Source: Luteimonas marina (GTDB lineage: Bacteria > Pseudomonadota > Gammaproteobacteria > Xanthomonadales > Xanthomonadaceae). From it: a stretch of 64,000 nt of DNA. The stretch is taken from assembly GCF_007859325.1 (NCBI RefSeq), contig NZ_VOHK01000005.1, forward strand, positions 372,001 through 436,000. The letters run 5' to 3'. Positions within the stretch are counted from its first letter, which is position 1. Every line of letters begins with the position of its first letter. The notes under the pieces were generated by a model. The model worked only from the letters and a program-made list of their open reading frames with translations. It had not been told where the DNA came from and did not search any database. Position numbers and translations under genes: made by a program. Shown here in pieces: positions 40,310 through 50,032 of the stretch.

Positions 40310-40750
40310 ATGCGCATCGACGGCAACCGCCTCCACGACCGCGGCACCGAACTGGTGCTCGCCTACTACGCGGCGTTCAACCGCGGCGACCGGGACGGCA
40401 TGCTGTCGCTGCTCGCCGACGACGTGGTGCACGACCTCAACGAGGGCCCGCGCGAAACCGGCCGCGAGGCCTTCGCCGCGTTCCTGCAGCGCATGGACCG
40501 CTGCTACCGCGAGCAGCTGCGCGAGATCGTGGTGATGGCGACCGCCGACGGCACCCGCGCCGCGGCCGAGTACGTGGTGCACGGCGAGTACCTCGTCGCC
40601 GACGAAGGACTGCCTGCCGCGCGCGGCCAGCGCTACGTGCTGCCGGGCGGGGCGTTCTTCGAAATCGAATTCGGCGAAGCCGGCGCGGGCAGGATCACGC
40701 GCGTGACCAACTACTACAACCTCCAAGACTGGCTGCGGCAGGTGCAATGA
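40310..40750 (+). CDS. NTF2/SnoaL-like protein (ketosteroid-isomerase-related)
   Basis: The 146-residue protein shows the NTF2-like pattern YYAAFNRGDRDGMLSLLADDVVHDLNEGPRETGREAF and ends with a strand-rich half (FFEIEFGEAGAGRITRVTNYY). This cone-shaped fold serves enzymes such as SnoaL cyclase and many binding proteins. No catalytic role can be assigned. A GGGAG ribosome site lies ahead of the ATG. Confidence 0.8.
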   Translation: MRIDGNRLHDRGTELVLAYYAAFNRGDRDGMLSLLADDVVHDLNEGPRETGREAFAAFLQRMDRCYREQLREIVVMATADGTRAAAEYVVHGEYLVADEGLPAARGQRYVLPGGAFFEIEFGEAGAGRITRVTNYYNLQDWLRQVQ

Positions 40751-40881
40751 GTCTGCGGGCGCGCCTGGAGGCACGACGCATGGACAGGTCGCGAACAACG
40801 GTTCCGCACCCGCGTTGCCGGCAACGACAAGCCGCAGCGCGCGGCGGTTTGACACGGCCTTGCATCGACACGGGAGCACGC

Positions 40882-41922
40882 ATGCCGCGCACGACAGCTT
40901 CGATCCGCCTTCTCGCATCCGCACTGTGCTGGCTCGGCGTCGCTGCGGCGCCGGCCGTGGCCGCCACCATCTTCCCGGCGGAACCCGCCGCGACCCGCCA
41001 TGCCGCGCCGACCGCCGCGTCCGCGGCCACCGAACTGGTCTGGTCCGACGAGTTCGACACCACCGATCTCGACAACTGGACCTTCGAAACCGGCGGCGGC
41101 GGCTGGGGCAACAACGAGCTGCAGTACTACACGAACGGCCAGAACGCCTTCATCCAGTACGACGCCACGGCCGGCAGCAACGTGCTGGTGATCGAGGCGC
41201 GGCGCGGCGCGCCCGCCGGCGCGAGCTGCTGGTACGGTGCCTGCCAGTACTCGTCGAGCCGCATGATCACGCTCGGCAAGCACGCGTTCCGGTACGGCCG
41301 GATGGAGGCGCGCATCCGCCTGCCGCAGACGCCGGGCATCTGGCCCGCGTTCTGGATGCTGGGTGCGGACATCGGCCAGGTCGGCTGGCCGCAGAGCGGC
41401 GAGATCGACATCATGGAACACGTCGGCTCCGAGCCCACGCTGACGCACGGCGCGCTGCACGGGCCGGGCTACTCGGGCAATACGCCGTTCGCCGGCACCC
41501 ACGACCTGCGGCAGTCGGTCGATGCGGCCTACCACGTCTATGCGGTGGAGTGGGATGCGGACGGCATCCGCTGGTTCGTCGACGGCCAGCCGTTCTACAG
41601 CGTCACCCGCGCCCAGGTCGAGGCGCGCGGCCCGTGGGTGTTCGACCAGCCGTTCTTCCTGCTGCTCAACGTCGCGGTCGGCGGCAACTGGCCCGGCAGC
41701 CCGAATGCGGGCAGCGTGTTCCCGCAGCGGATGTACGTGGACTACGTGCGGGTCTACCAGGCGCCCGGGCCGCGGCGACGCAGCGTCGGCAGCCAGCCAC
41801 TGGCACCGCCGCGTGCCGCCGCTTCGCCGGCGACCGCGCCGGCACGACCCGCACTCGCGCCACGCGTCATGGAACGGCCGGCGGCCGGGCCGGAGCGCCA
41901 TGAACGGCGCGCGATTCCCTAG
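40882..41922 (+). CDS. GH16 endo-beta-1,3-glucanase (laminarinase-like), exported
   Basis: The 346-residue protein has a signal peptide (LLASALCWLGVAAAPAVAA) and a family-16 glycosidase domain with active-site GEIDIMEHVG, giving Glu174, Asp176 and Glu179. The MEHVG form is usual for laminarinases. Other landmarks are LVWSDEFDT at the start of the domain and NVAVGGNWPGSP. A Pro/Ala-rich C-terminal tail of about 50 residues follows the catalytic domain. It would cut beta-1,3-glucans such as fungal wall or algal laminarin outside the cell. Confidence 0.93.
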   Translation: MPRTTASIRLLASALCWLGVAAAPAVAATIFPAEPAATRHAAPTAASAATELVWSDEFDTTDLDNWTFETGGGGWGNNELQYYTNGQNAFIQYDATAGSNVLVIEARRGAPAGASCWYGACQYSSSRMITLGKHAFRYGRMEARIRLPQTPGIWPAFWMLGADIGQVGWPQSGEIDIMEHVGSEPTLTHGALHGPGYSGNTPFAGTHDLRQSVDAAYHVYAVEWDADGIRWFVDGQPFYSVTRAQVEARGPWVFDQPFFLLLNVAVGGNWPGSPNAGSVFPQRMYVDYVRVYQAPGPRRRSVGSQPLAPPRAAASPATAPARPALAPRVMERPAAGPERHERRAIP

Positions 41923-41942
41923 CGAGGCCGGAAAGTAAAGGC

Positions 41943-42026
41943 CGTCATCCCCGCGAAGGCGGGGATCCCGTGTCTTTGCCCTCGACGCCCTGAAGACGCT
42001 GGATCCCCGCCTTCGCGGGGATGACG
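41943..42026. repeat. dispersed inverted repeat, GTCATCCC family, copy 3
   Basis: CGTCATCCCCGCGAAGGCGG is mirrored by CCGCCTTCGCGGGGATGACG. It lies between convergent genes. Confidence 0.87.
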
Positions 42027-42034
42027 GAATCGCC

Positions 42035-42631
42035 CTAAAGCTCGCCGCCGTAGCGCGTGAGTCCTTCGCTGAGCAGGTAGCGGGTCGCGGCGACGCGCTC
42101 GCCGGAGCTGAAGCCGTCGAGCACGTCGACCAGCTGCCGGAACGCCGTGCAGCGCGCGTCGCGGCTGGCGGCGTCGCGGCCGGTGCCGGAAAGGCCGAGC
42201 AGGAAACCGTCGTGCAGCATCATCCCGGTCACCGTCGCGGCCTTGAGCGCCTGCGCGCCGACCGCGGGATCGTAGGCCTGGCGCTGGCCCTGCAGGCCGT
42301 TGACCGCGACCGCCGTCACCGCTTCGACGAAGCGCACGCGGCTGGCTTCGCCGAGCGCGTTCGCCGCGCGCTGCAGGCCCATCAGGCTGCGGTCGGCGTC
42401 GGGTTCGAACAGTTGGCACAGGCCGCGCGCTTCTGCGTCGTTTCGGGATGCGGCGTGCACGGCCTTGAACAGGCGATCGATGTCGCCGTCGGGCGCGCGC
42501 AGCAGCACGTCGTTGGCGCCGGCGAGGACCTCGACCGGGTCGATGCCGGACAGGTCGATGCGCGAGGACTGCGCCTGCGCGCCGGCGACCGGTGCGACGA
42601 ACAGGCATAGCGCGGCGAGCAGCGGTTTCAC
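42035..42631 (-). CDS. exported protein of unknown function
   Basis: I do not recognise this 198-residue protein. It starts at GTG with a GAGGA ribosome site, has a signal peptide (LLAALCLFVAPVAGAQA), and continues as a helical protein with two Cys (GLCQLF and ARCTAF) that could form a disulfide. It stands alone between two repeat elements. Confidence 0.6.
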   Translation of the reverse strand: MKPLLAALCLFVAPVAGAQAQSSRIDLSGIDPVEVLAGANDVLLRAPDGDIDRLFKAVHAASRNDAEARGLCQLFEPDADRSLMGLQRAANALGEASRVRFVEAVTAVAVNGLQGQRQAYDPAVGAQALKAATVTGMMLHDGFLLGLSGTGRDAASRDARCTAFRQLVDVLDGFSSGERVAATRYLLSEGLTRYGGEL

Positions 42632-42712
42632 GGGGGCATCCTCGGCGGGGGCGTCGACGCGAGTCTAGGCGGGGCGATCTGAATCGGGGCCTGCGGGATA
42701 TCGACACTCCGT

Positions 42713-42828
42713 CCCTTGTCATTTCGACCGAAGGGAGAAATCTCGCGCCTTCCGCCCCGTGGAGCGGCGATGGAATCGGCGCCGGAGGGGAAATGCGAGA
42801 TTTCTCCCTTCGGTCGAAATGACAAGGG
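42713..42828. repeat. long inverted repeat, TTGTCATTTCGACC type
   Basis: CCCTTGTCATTTCGACCGAA and GGGAGAAATCTCGC are mirrored by GCGAGATTTCTCCCTTCGGT and GACAAGGG across a GC-rich centre. It is related to the TGTCAT family but distinct in sequence. It lies 58 bases downstream of bioC. Confidence 0.88.
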
Positions 42829-42886
42829 GAGGGGGCGAAGACGACAGGAGGAGGCATCGCGTGCAGGCCCGCTCGCGCAAGCCGGC

Positions 42887-43822
42887 TCAGCGCCGGCGCA
42901 CGCGGATGCGGTCCGCCGGAAAGCTCGCGATCTCGCCGCCGCCTTCCCGGATCGGCGCACCGGGCTCGGGCGCCCAGGCCATCGCGGTGATCACCTCCCA
43001 GCTTGCCGGGAGCAGGTCGTCGGCGCCGCGCAGCGGTTCGTACGCCGCCGCCGCCGCCGCGAAGCGCGCGCGGCCGGTGAGCGTGTGCCGGCGCGCGTGC
43101 AGCGCATTGGTGGCGCCGATCGCGCGCAACTCGCGCATCAGCGCCGACAGGTCGGCATGGCCGCGCAGCAGCAGGTCGCGGTCGAGCACCGGATCGCGGA
43201 AGCCCGCGTGCATCAGCGCGTCGCCGAACTGCGCGATCGTGGCGAACGGACTGACGTGCGGCGCGTCGTCGGCGCGGGCGAAGGCCTCGCGCAGCTCCCA
43301 CAGCGTGTCCGGCCCGAAGGTCGAGCACAGCAGCAGGCCGCCGGGCTTGAGCACGCGGCGGAAACCGGCGAAGGCGGCAGGCAGGTCTTCGATCCACTGC
43401 AGGCACAGGTTGGAGAACAGCACGTCGACGCTGGCATCCATCAGCGGCAGCGCGCGCAGGTCGGCGCAGACGCGGTCGAGCGGGCGGCGCAGGCCCAGCG
43501 TTTCCCGGAACCCCCAGCCCTCGCGCGGCGCCACCTCGCCCAGCATCGGCAGCGACAGGTCGAGCGCGACGATGCGCGCCTTCGGCCAGCGCCTGCGCAT
43601 CGCCTGCGAGGCGTGGCCGGGACCGCTGCCGACGTCCAGCACGACCCCGGGCGACCAGCGTTCGCCGCGATCGGGCGAGAGCGCGAGGAAGTCCAGCGAT
43701 TCCAGCAGCCGCGCCTCGACCTCGCGCTGCAGTTGCGCCGCCGATTCGTAGCCGGCCGACGCGCGCGAGAACGCGCGGCGCACCTGGCGCGCGTCGAACA
43801 GCGGCGTGGCGGGTCGCCTCAT
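42887..43822 (-). CDS. bioC: malonyl-ACP O-methyltransferase BioC
   Basis: The 311-residue SAM-dependent methyltransferase has motif I VLDVGSGPGHASQAM, motif II region ALDLSLPML and LCLQWIEDLPAAFAGFRRVLKPGG. It starts pimelate synthesis by methylating malonyl-ACP so that the fatty-acid machinery can extend it. It is the last gene of the biotin operon, and its ATG overlaps the bioH stop (ATGA). Confidence 0.93.
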   Translation of the reverse strand: MRRPATPLFDARQVRRAFSRASAGYESAAQLQREVEARLLESLDFLALSPDRGERWSPGVVLDVGSGPGHASQAMRRRWPKARIVALDLSLPMLGEVAPREGWGFRETLGLRRPLDRVCADLRALPLMDASVDVLFSNLCLQWIEDLPAAFAGFRRVLKPGGLLLCSTFGPDTLWELREAFARADDAPHVSPFATIAQFGDALMHAGFRDPVLDRDLLLRGHADLSALMRELRAIGATNALHARRHTLTGRARFAAAAAAYEPLRGADDLLPASWEVITAMAWAPEPGAPIREGGGEIASFPADRIRVRRR

Positions 43823-44604
43823 CGCGCGCCACCGTGCACGGCGTCGGCGAATTTTTCCAGCGCACCGGCGACGTCCTCGACGTGCGTCAGGAACGGCGCG
43901 TGCCCGGCGTGTTCGACCACCACCACCTGCGCGCGCGGCACGCGTTCGGCCGCCGCGCGCATCGCGCGTGGATCGACCAGCCGGTCGCGGCGACCGCCGA
44001 GCCACAGCGTCGGCATCGGCAGCGACGGCAGCACCTCGCGCAGGTCGCTGGTTTCGAGCAGGCCGAGCCCGTCGGCCAGCACGTGCGCGGCCGGCTCGCC
44101 GCGCGCGAATACCTCATTGCGCAGCATCCGCATCTCGTGGCGCGCATCGTCCGAGCCGAAGGCTTCCAGCGCGATGAAGCGCTCCAGCGTCGCCCGGTAG
44201 TCGCTGCGCAGTCCCAGCGCGAAGCCGCGGAAGATCTCCGGCGACATGCCCAGCGGCCAGTCGTCGCCGCGCACGAAGCGCGGGCTCGCGCACAGCATCG
44301 CCAGGCCCGGCACCGCCTCCGACCTTGTCGCCGCCGCGTGCAGCGCGAACAGCCCGCCGAGCGACCAACCCAGCCACGGCGCCCGCGGCACGCGCGCGAC
44401 GAGCGCGTCGACGACGGGTTCGAGCGCCAGCGGCAGCGCGCTGTCGCGGCTGTGGCCGTGCCCGGGCAGGTCGACCAGGTGCAGGGTGAAGCACGACGCC
44501 AGGCGTTCGGCCAGACCGGCGAACACGCCCGCGTGCATCGCCCAGCCGTGCAGCAGCACCAGGTCCGGGCCGTGGCCGGTGGTGTCGACGTGCAGTGCGT
44601 TCAT
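43819..44604 (-). CDS. bioH: pimeloyl-ACP methyl ester esterase BioH
   Basis: The 261-residue alpha/beta hydrolase has the nucleophile Ser81 in GWSLGG, an Asp in GGRRDRLVDP and a His in EHAGHAPF. BioH removes the methyl group added by BioC, ending pimeloyl-ACP synthesis. Overlaps at both ends place it in one coupled biotin operon. The oxyanion motif LLHGWAMHAGVF fits the family. Confidence 0.94.
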   Translation of the reverse strand: MNALHVDTTGHGPDLVLLHGWAMHAGVFAGLAERLASCFTLHLVDLPGHGHSRDSALPLALEPVVDALVARVPRAPWLGWSLGGLFALHAAATRSEAVPGLAMLCASPRFVRGDDWPLGMSPEIFRGFALGLRSDYRATLERFIALEAFGSDDARHEMRMLRNEVFARGEPAAHVLADGLGLLETSDLREVLPSLPMPTLWLGGRRDRLVDPRAMRAAAERVPRAQVVVVEHAGHAPFLTHVEDVAGALEKFADAVHGGAR

Positions 44605-45605
44605 GCGCCCTTGTCCGTGCGCAGCGCCTGCGTCTGGCGCCCGCTGCCCGCGGCCGGGCGCGCGACCACCCATGCGAAGGCGACGATGCCCGCGACCACG
44701 ATCGCGGCGCCGACCAGCGTCGTGCCGCGCGGCCAGGCCTCGCCCAGCAGCAGCACGCCCAGCAGCACCGCGAACACCACTTCCGCGCCCTGCATCGCCT
44801 CCACCGCGCCCAGCGCCAGCGGCTGGTCGCGGACCATGCCGGTGGCCTGGAAGAACAGGATGGTCGCGACAATCCCCGCCGACAGCGCCACGCCGGCGGC
44901 CAGCCACACCTGCGCCAGCGTCGGCGGCCCGGCGCTGAAGGCGGCCCAGGCCGCGACCGCGAACCACAGCGGCTGGCTGGCCAGGGTCAGGCCGAACACG
45001 CGCTGGGTGGCGTTGAGCGCCTCGCCGCTGCGCTCCAGGTGCAGCAGCAGCAGGCGGTTGCCGAGCGGGTAGGCGATCGCCGAGACCAACACGCAGCCCA
45101 GCGCGATCCACGCCGCGCGATCGAGCGCGCCGCTGGCGTGGCCGAACTGCATCGTCAGCACCCCGGCGAAGATCAGCGCCGCCACCGCGAGCCCCGCCGG
45201 TGGAATGTGACGGCGCGCATCGCGGTACAGCAGCGGCGCGCACAGCATCCCCGCGATCACCGTGAACTGGAACGAGCCGGCGACCAGCCACGAGGGCCCG
45301 CTCGACGCCGCGAACGACAGCAGCACGTAAAACAACACGAAACCGACCCCGGCGCAGCGCAGCCACGCCCACGGATGCGCCGCGATCGCGCGCAGCACCG
45401 GGCGCATCCCGCCCTGGAAGCGCATCAGCGGCAACATCAGCGGCAGCGTGATCAGGTAGCGCAGCGACGCCAGCCACGCCCAGTGGCCGCCGCCCGATGC
45501 GCTGGCGCGGTTGAGCACGTAGGTCATGGTGAAGAACAGCGCCGACAGCAGCGCCAGGCCGACCGCCGCCAGCGCGACGCGGCCGTGTCCGTCGGGGCGG
45601 GTCAT
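44601..45605 (-). CDS. DMT-superfamily multidrug-type transporter inside the biotin operon
   Basis: The 334-residue protein has about ten membrane helices and resembles the EmrE-like 'putative multidrug resistance efflux transporter' group (PF13536); for example [20 protein letters not shown] and [23 protein letters not shown]. Its start overlaps the bioF stop and its stop overlaps the bioH start, each by four bases. It is therefore translated as part of the biotin operon. A role in moving biotin or a precursor is a positional inference; no substrate motif is known. Confidence 0.87.
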   Translation of the reverse strand: MTRPDGHGRVALAAVGLALLSALFFTMTYVLNRASASGGGHWAWLASLRYLITLPLMLPLMRFQGGMRPVLRAIAAHPWAWLRCAGVGFVLFYVLLSFAASSGPSWLVAGSFQFTVIAGMLCAPLLYRDARRHIPPAGLAVAALIFAGVLTMQFGHASGALDRAAWIALGCVLVSAIAYPLGNRLLLLHLERSGEALNATQRVFGLTLASQPLWFAVAAWAAFSAGPPTLAQVWLAAGVALSAGIVATILFFQATGMVRDQPLALGAVEAMQGAEVVFAVLLGVLLLGEAWPRGTTLVGAAIVVAGIVAFAWVVARPAAGSGRQTQALRTDKGA

Positions 45606-46822
45606 GCGACGCGGCTGGAGGCGGCGTCGACGGCGCGGTCGCGGGCGACGGCCAGCGCATCGGCCAGCGCATCGACCTGCACCGGTTCGTGCGCGGCGGT
45701 GAAGGTCACGCGCAGGCGCGCCTGGCCGTCGGGCACCGTCGGCGGGCGGATCGCAGCGACCCAGTAGCCGTCGCGCTCGAGCGAGTCCGACATCGCCAGC
45801 GCATTGGCGTTGCTGCCGCACAGCACCGGCTGGATCGGCGTGTCCGACGGCAGCAGCTGCAGGCCGTGTCGCTCGGCGCGCGCGCGGAAGCGCTGCACCA
45901 GTTCCTGCAGCCGCTCGCGCCGCCAGTGTTCGCGCCGCGCCAGCTTCACCGCCGCGAGCGCGGCCGCGGCCTGCGCCGGCGGCAGCGCAGTGGTGTAGAC
46001 GTAGGGGCGCGCGGTTTCGGCAAGGTGGTCGACGAGGTCCGCGTCGCCGGCCACCGCCGCGCCGTAGCCGCCCAGCGCCTTGCCGAGCGTGGCCAGGCGC
46101 AGCGGCGCGGAGGCGACGTCGAGTCCCGCCGCGGTGATCGAGCCGCGGCCTTCCGGGCCGACCACGCCGATGCCGTGTGCGTCGTCGACGTACAGCAGCG
46201 CCTGCTGCACGCGCGCGGCGACCGCGAGTTCGCGCAGCGGCGCGACGTCGCCGTCCATGCTGAACACACCGTCGGTGACCAGCATCGCCGCGCCCTCGGC
46301 CATGCTGCGCAGCTGGCGCAGCGCGCCCTCGACGTCGCCGTGCGGATAGCGGCGCAGGCGGCAGCCGGCGAGCCGCGCGGCGTCGATCAGGCTGGCGTGG
46401 TTGAGGCGGTCCTGCACGCACAGGTCGTCGTCGCCGAGCAGCGACTGCAGCACCGCGAGGCTGGCGAGGTAGCCGCTGCCGAACAGCAGCGCGCGCGGCA
46501 CTTCGAGCCAGTCGGCGATCTCGCGCTCGAGCGCGCCGTGCACGGCATGGTGGCCGCAGACCAGGTGCGAGGCGGCGGCGCCGGCGCCGTCGCGCGCGGC
46601 CGCGTCCTGCAGCGCGCCGACCACGGCGAAATGCTGCGCCAGACCGAGGTAGTCGTTGCTGCAGAAGTTCAGCAGCTTGCGCGTGTTGCCCTGCGCGTCG
46701 GCGACTTCGCAGTGCACGCCGTCGCGGCGCAGCACCTCGCGGCGCGTGCGCCGTCCGGCGTCGGCGCTGCGCTGTTCGCGCTGCGCGACCACGCGGGCGT
46801 GCAGGTCGGGGCGATCGGGCAT
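45602..46822 (-). CDS. bioF: 8-amino-7-oxononanoate synthase BioF
   Basis: The 406-residue PLP enzyme joins pimeloyl-ACP and L-alanine. Blocks include [26 protein letters not shown] and the cofactor Lys in [13 protein letters not shown]. It lies 13 bases after bioB, and its stop overlaps the transporter start. The length is normal (about 385-400). Confidence 0.95.
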   Translation of the reverse strand: MPDRPDLHARVVAQREQRSADAGRRTRREVLRRDGVHCEVADAQGNTRKLLNFCSNDYLGLAQHFAVVGALQDAAARDGAGAAASHLVCGHHAVHGALEREIADWLEVPRALLFGSGYLASLAVLQSLLGDDDLCVQDRLNHASLIDAARLAGCRLRRYPHGDVEGALRQLRSMAEGAAMLVTDGVFSMDGDVAPLRELAVAARVQQALLYVDDAHGIGVVGPEGRGSITAAGLDVASAPLRLATLGKALGGYGAAVAGDADLVDHLAETARPYVYTTALPPAQAAAALAAVKLARREHWRRERLQELVQRFRARAERHGLQLLPSDTPIQPVLCGSNANALAMSDSLERDGYWVAAIRPPTVPDGQARLRVTFTAAHEPVQVDALADALAVARDRAVDAASSRVA

Positions 46823-46835
46823 GGCGGCGGTCCCG

Positions 46836-47969
46836 TCAGGCGGCGCCGCGGCAGTCGGCGGTGCCGGCCTGGACGATGCCTGCATCGAGCTCAGCCGAGA
46901 TGCTTGCATCGAGCTTTGCCGAGATGTCGGCGTGCACGGTGCCGCCGTGGTCGTGAGCTTCGGCATCGACCGTCACTTGCATCGGCCGCAGGCCCAGCCG
47001 TTCGAACAGCGCCAGGTCGCGCCCGGTGTCCGGGTTGCTGGTGGTCAGCAGCTTCTCGCCGTAGAAGATCGAGTTCGCCCCGGCGCTGAAGCACAGCGCC
47101 TGCAGTTCATCGCTCATGTCCTCTCTCCCCGCAGAGAGTCGGACCATAGAGTGCGGCATCAGCAGGCGCGCAACCGCGATGGTGCGCACGAATTCGAACG
47201 GATCCAGCGCACTCGTGCCGTGCAGCGGCGTGCCCTCGACCTGCACCAGCCGGTTGATCGGCACCGAGTCCGGGTGCGCCGGCAGGTTGGCCAGGGTGCG
47301 CAGGAAGCCGGCGCGCTGGCGCCGGGTCTCGCCCATGCCGACGATGCCGCCGCAGCAGGTCTTCATGCCGGCGTCGCGCACGTGTTCGAGCGTGTCGAAC
47401 CGGTCCTGGAGTTCGCGGGTGTGGATGATGTCGCCGTAGAGCCCGGGGTCGGTGTCGATGTTGTGGTTGTAGTAGTCGAGGCCGGCGGCGCGCAGCGCGG
47501 TCGCCTGTTCGCCGCTGAGCATGCCCAGCGTGGCGCAGGTCTCCAGCCCCAGCGCCTTCACTTCGCGGATCATCGCCGCGACCTTGGGGATGTCGCGGTC
47601 CTTGGGCGAGCGCCAGGCCGCGCCCATGCAGAAGCGCGAGGCGCCGGCGGCCTTGGCCTGCTTCGCCTTCTCGACCACCGCCTCGGTCGACATCAGCTTC
47701 GTCGCCTCGACCCCGGTGTGGTAGCGCTGCGCCTGCGGGCAGTAGGCGCAATCCTCCGGGCAGCCGCCGGTCTTCACCGACAGCAGGGTGCTGACCTGGA
47801 TCTCGGCCGGATCGAAATGGCGGCGGTGGACCTCGGCCGCGCGGAACAGCAGCTCCGGGAACGGCAGGTCGAGCAGGGCCTCGACCTCGCGCAGGCTCCA
47901 GTCGTGGCGCAGGGGCGCGTCGCCGGCGGGTGGGACGGTCGCGGGGCGGAGCGGGCTGACGGCGGACAT
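46836..47969 (-). CDS. bioB: biotin synthase BioB
   Basis: The 377-residue radical-SAM enzyme inserts sulfur into dethiobiotin. Cluster-binding Cys are C70, C74 and C77 in [22 protein letters not shown] and GGIVGMGE are conserved. The C-terminus carries a short duplicated helix ([18 protein letters not shown]) beyond the usual core. It is the first gene of the operon, with a BirA-like operator 63-92 bases upstream. bioA and bioD are not in the window. Confidence 0.96.
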   Translation of the reverse strand: MSAVSPLRPATVPPAGDAPLRHDWSLREVEALLDLPFPELLFRAAEVHRRHFDPAEIQVSTLLSVKTGGCPEDCAYCPQAQRYHTGVEATKLMSTEAVVEKAKQAKAAGASRFCMGAAWRSPKDRDIPKVAAMIREVKALGLETCATLGMLSGEQATALRAAGLDYYNHNIDTDPGLYGDIIHTRELQDRFDTLEHVRDAGMKTCCGGIVGMGETRRQRAGFLRTLANLPAHPDSVPINRLVQVEGTPLHGTSALDPFEFVRTIAVARLLMPHSMVRLSAGREDMSDELQALCFSAGANSIFYGEKLLTTSNPDTGRDLALFERLGLRPMQVTVDAEAHDHGGTVHADISAKLDASISAELDAGIVQAGTADCRGAA

Positions 47970-48019
47970 CGGGGTTCCCTGACGGACGGGCGGGGGCCTG
48001 GCCGGGCAGTCTGGAAAGC

Positions 48020-48748
48020 ATGCCCGGGCCTGTCAACCGAACCGACCCTGCCCCGGTTGACGGCTGGTGGCGACGGCTGGGCGTGCGCCTGTGTCCGCCG
48101 CGTTGCCTGGTCTGCCGCGAAGCCGCGCCGCCGGGCGCCGACCTGTGTCGCGCCTGCAGCGCGGGCCTGCCCTGGAACCACGTCGCCTGCCTGCGCTGCG
48201 CGGTGCCGCTGGCCGCGGCCGGCGAGACCTGCGGCGACTGCCTGCGCCGCCCGCCGCCGCTGCAGGAAGCGCGCGCCGCCTTCGCCTACGGTTTCCCGCT
48301 GGACCGGCTGCTGCCGCGCTTCAAGTTCCACCGCGACCTCGCCGCGGGCCGCCTGCTTGCGGGCTGCATGGCCGAGCGCTTCGCGACGCTGCCCCGCCCC
48401 GACGCCCTGCTGGCGGTGCCCCTGCACCGCACGCGCCTGCGCCGCCGCGGCTACGACCAAGCGCTGGAGCTGGCGAAGCCGCTGTCGGGCGCACTGGAGT
48501 TGCCGCTGCTCACCGGCTCGCTGGTGCGCGGACGCGGGACCGCGCCGCAGTCGGAGCTCGACGCCGCGGCGCGCAGGCGCAACCTGCGCGGCGCGTTTGT
48601 CGTCGACCCGCGCGCCGCCCTGCCCGCGCACGTGGTGCTCGTCGACGACGTGATGACGACCGGCGCGACCCTGCACGCCGCGGCAAAGGCGCTGCGGCGG
48701 GCCGGCGTGCGGCGCGTGGACGCATGGGTCTGCGCGCGGGTGCCGTGA
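48020..48748 (+). CDS. ComF-family phosphoribosyltransferase-like protein
   Basis: The 242-residue protein has a Cys-rich zinc region ([29 protein letters not shown] and CGDC) and a C-terminal phosphoribosyltransferase fold ([19 protein letters not shown]). ComF/GntX proteins aid DNA uptake or use of DNA-derived nutrients. The ATG at 48020 would place the BirA-like operator inside the gene, so GTG 48083 ([11 protein letters not shown]) is a serious alternative start. Confidence 0.87.
   Translation: MPGPVNRTDPAPVDGWWRRLGVRLCPPRCLVCREAAPPGADLCRACSAGLPWNHVACLRCAVPLAAAGETCGDCLRRPPPLQEARAAFAYGFPLDRLLPRFKFHRDLAAGRLLAGCMAERFATLPRPDALLAVPLHRTRLRRRGYDQALELAKPLSGALELPLLTGSLVRGRGTAPQSELDAAARRRNLRGAFVVDPRAALPAHVVLVDDVMTTGATLHAAAKALRRAGVRRVDAWVCARVP
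48032..48061. promoter_or_regulatory. BirA-like biotin operator
   Basis: GTCAACC, 16 bases, GGTTGAC form a perfect inverted repeat. The E. coli-type BirA box is TTGTAAACC-N16-GGTTTACAA, and the spacing here is identical. It lies upstream of the divergent bioB and within the annotated start of comF. Confidence 0.75.
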
Positions 48749-48775
48749 GGATTCGGCGGATGAGTCTGCGCGTCG

Positions 48776-49681
48776 TCAGCGCAGCAGAAAGTCGATCGCG
48801 ATCCCCGCGAAGATCGCCGCCCCCACCCAGTGGTTGTGCAGGAACGCGCGGAAGCAGGCGTCACGGTCGCGATGGCGGGCGAGGAAGAACTCCCACGCCA
48901 CCAGCAGCGCCGCCGCGCCCAGTCCATACCAGTAATACGCACCGACCCCCGCTTCGCGCCCCACCAGCGCCAGCGCCGCGAAGGTCATCGCATACAGCAC
49001 GCCCTGCGCCACCAGGTCGAGCTCACCGAACAGGATCGCGGTCGACTTCGCGCCCATGCGGATGTCGTCGTCGCGGTCGACCATCGCATACCAGGTGTCG
49101 TAGGCCGTCGCCCAGAAGATGTTGGCCACGTACAGCACCCAGGCCACCGGCGGCACCTCGCCCTGCACCGCCGCGAAGCCCATCGGGATGCCCCAGCCGA
49201 AGGCCATGCCCAGGTACACCTGCGGCAGGTAGGTGTAGCGTTTGAGGTAGGGATAGCTGGCGGCGAGGACCACGCCGACCACGCTCATCAGCACCGTCAG
49301 CCGGTTCATCGTCAGCACCAGCGCGAACGCGGCCAGCATCAGCGCAGCGAACACCGCCAGCGCCTCGCGCCCCGACACCGCACCGGTCGCCAGCGGCCGG
49401 TCCTTCGTGCGTTCGACCTGCGGATCGAGCCAGCGGTCGGCGTAGTCGTTGATCACGCAGCCGGCCGAGCGCGTCAGCCACACCCCCGCGCTGAACACGA
49501 ACAGCGTCCACAGCGGCGGCACCCCGCCGGCGGCGATCCACAGCCCCCACCAGGTCGGCCACAGCAGCAGCAGCCAGCCGATCGGCCGATCGCCGCGGAC
49601 CAGCTTCCAGTACAGCGCCAGCCGCTGGCGCCAGGGCGGCAGCGGCTGCGGGATCGGGGCGCTGTAGCGTTCGTAGGCCAT
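48776..49681 (-). CDS. ubiA: 4-hydroxybenzoate polyprenyltransferase UbiA
   Basis: The 301-residue membrane enzyme attaches the polyprenyl chain to 4-hydroxybenzoate in ubiquinone synthesis. The Asp-rich sites NDYADRWLD and DRDDDIRMG bind diphosphate and Mg. About nine helices are predicted. It is convergent with comF, 27 bases apart, and its start is 67 bases from the tRNA gene on the other strand. Confidence 0.95.
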   Translation of the reverse strand: MAYERYSAPIPQPLPPWRQRLALYWKLVRGDRPIGWLLLLWPTWWGLWIAAGGVPPLWTLFVFSAGVWLTRSAGCVINDYADRWLDPQVERTKDRPLATGAVSGREALAVFAALMLAAFALVLTMNRLTVLMSVVGVVLAASYPYLKRYTYLPQVYLGMAFGWGIPMGFAAVQGEVPPVAWVLYVANIFWATAYDTWYAMVDRDDDIRMGAKSTAILFGELDLVAQGVLYAMTFAALALVGREAGVGAYYWYGLGAAALLVAWEFFLARHRDRDACFRAFLHNHWVGAAIFAGIAIDFLLR

Positions 49682-49748
49682 TCCCGCCAGCGTAGCAAGC
49701 CCGTCAAGACTCGCGCCGCCACGCCGGTCATGGGAGAATGCGCGGCTC

Positions 49749-49825
49749 GCGCCTGTAGCTCAGCCGGATAGAGTAGTGGCTTCCGAAGCCATTGGTCGGG
49801 GGTTCGAATCCCTCCAGGCGCGCCA
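49749..49825 (+). tRNA. tRNA-Arg (anticodon CCG)
   Basis: The 77-base cloverleaf has acceptor arms GCGCCTG / CAGGCGC, D-loop TAGCTCAGCCGGATAGAG, anticodon loop TTCCGAA (CCG at 49783-49785), T-arm GGTTCGAATCC and an encoded CCA. Its 3' end is the apparent integration site for the hipBA islet. Confidence 0.97.
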
Positions 49826-49994
49826 TCTGTCCTGCTAACGAAATCGGGACACTGCCGGGACACCGTTCCGCAGGCACTCCACTTCCCGATCGCCCTCCCC
49901 CCGCAACGCGTCATGGCTTCCCCATGGGCCGAACTAGTCAGCGCTGGTTCCCATGAATACAGATTCTGTTGTGTTTTTTCTGAAAACAGCCTAT

Positions 49995-50019
49995 AAGCTG
50001 TATTATAGAAATACAGCTT
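49995..50019. promoter_or_regulatory. hipB operator palindrome
   Basis: AAGCTGTA, nine bases, TACAGCTT is a perfect inverted repeat 13 bases ahead of the hipB start, in AT-rich DNA. It overlaps a TATTAT that could be the -10 box. HipB-type antitoxins repress their own promoter at such sites. Confidence 0.78.
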
Positions 50020-50032
50020 CGGATTTGTACCC

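Noticed and set aside
42713-42828. Rho-independent terminator for the biotin operon
   Set aside because: The inverted repeat is over 100 bases long with a wide centre and no T-run; it matches a dispersed-repeat structure better than a terminator.
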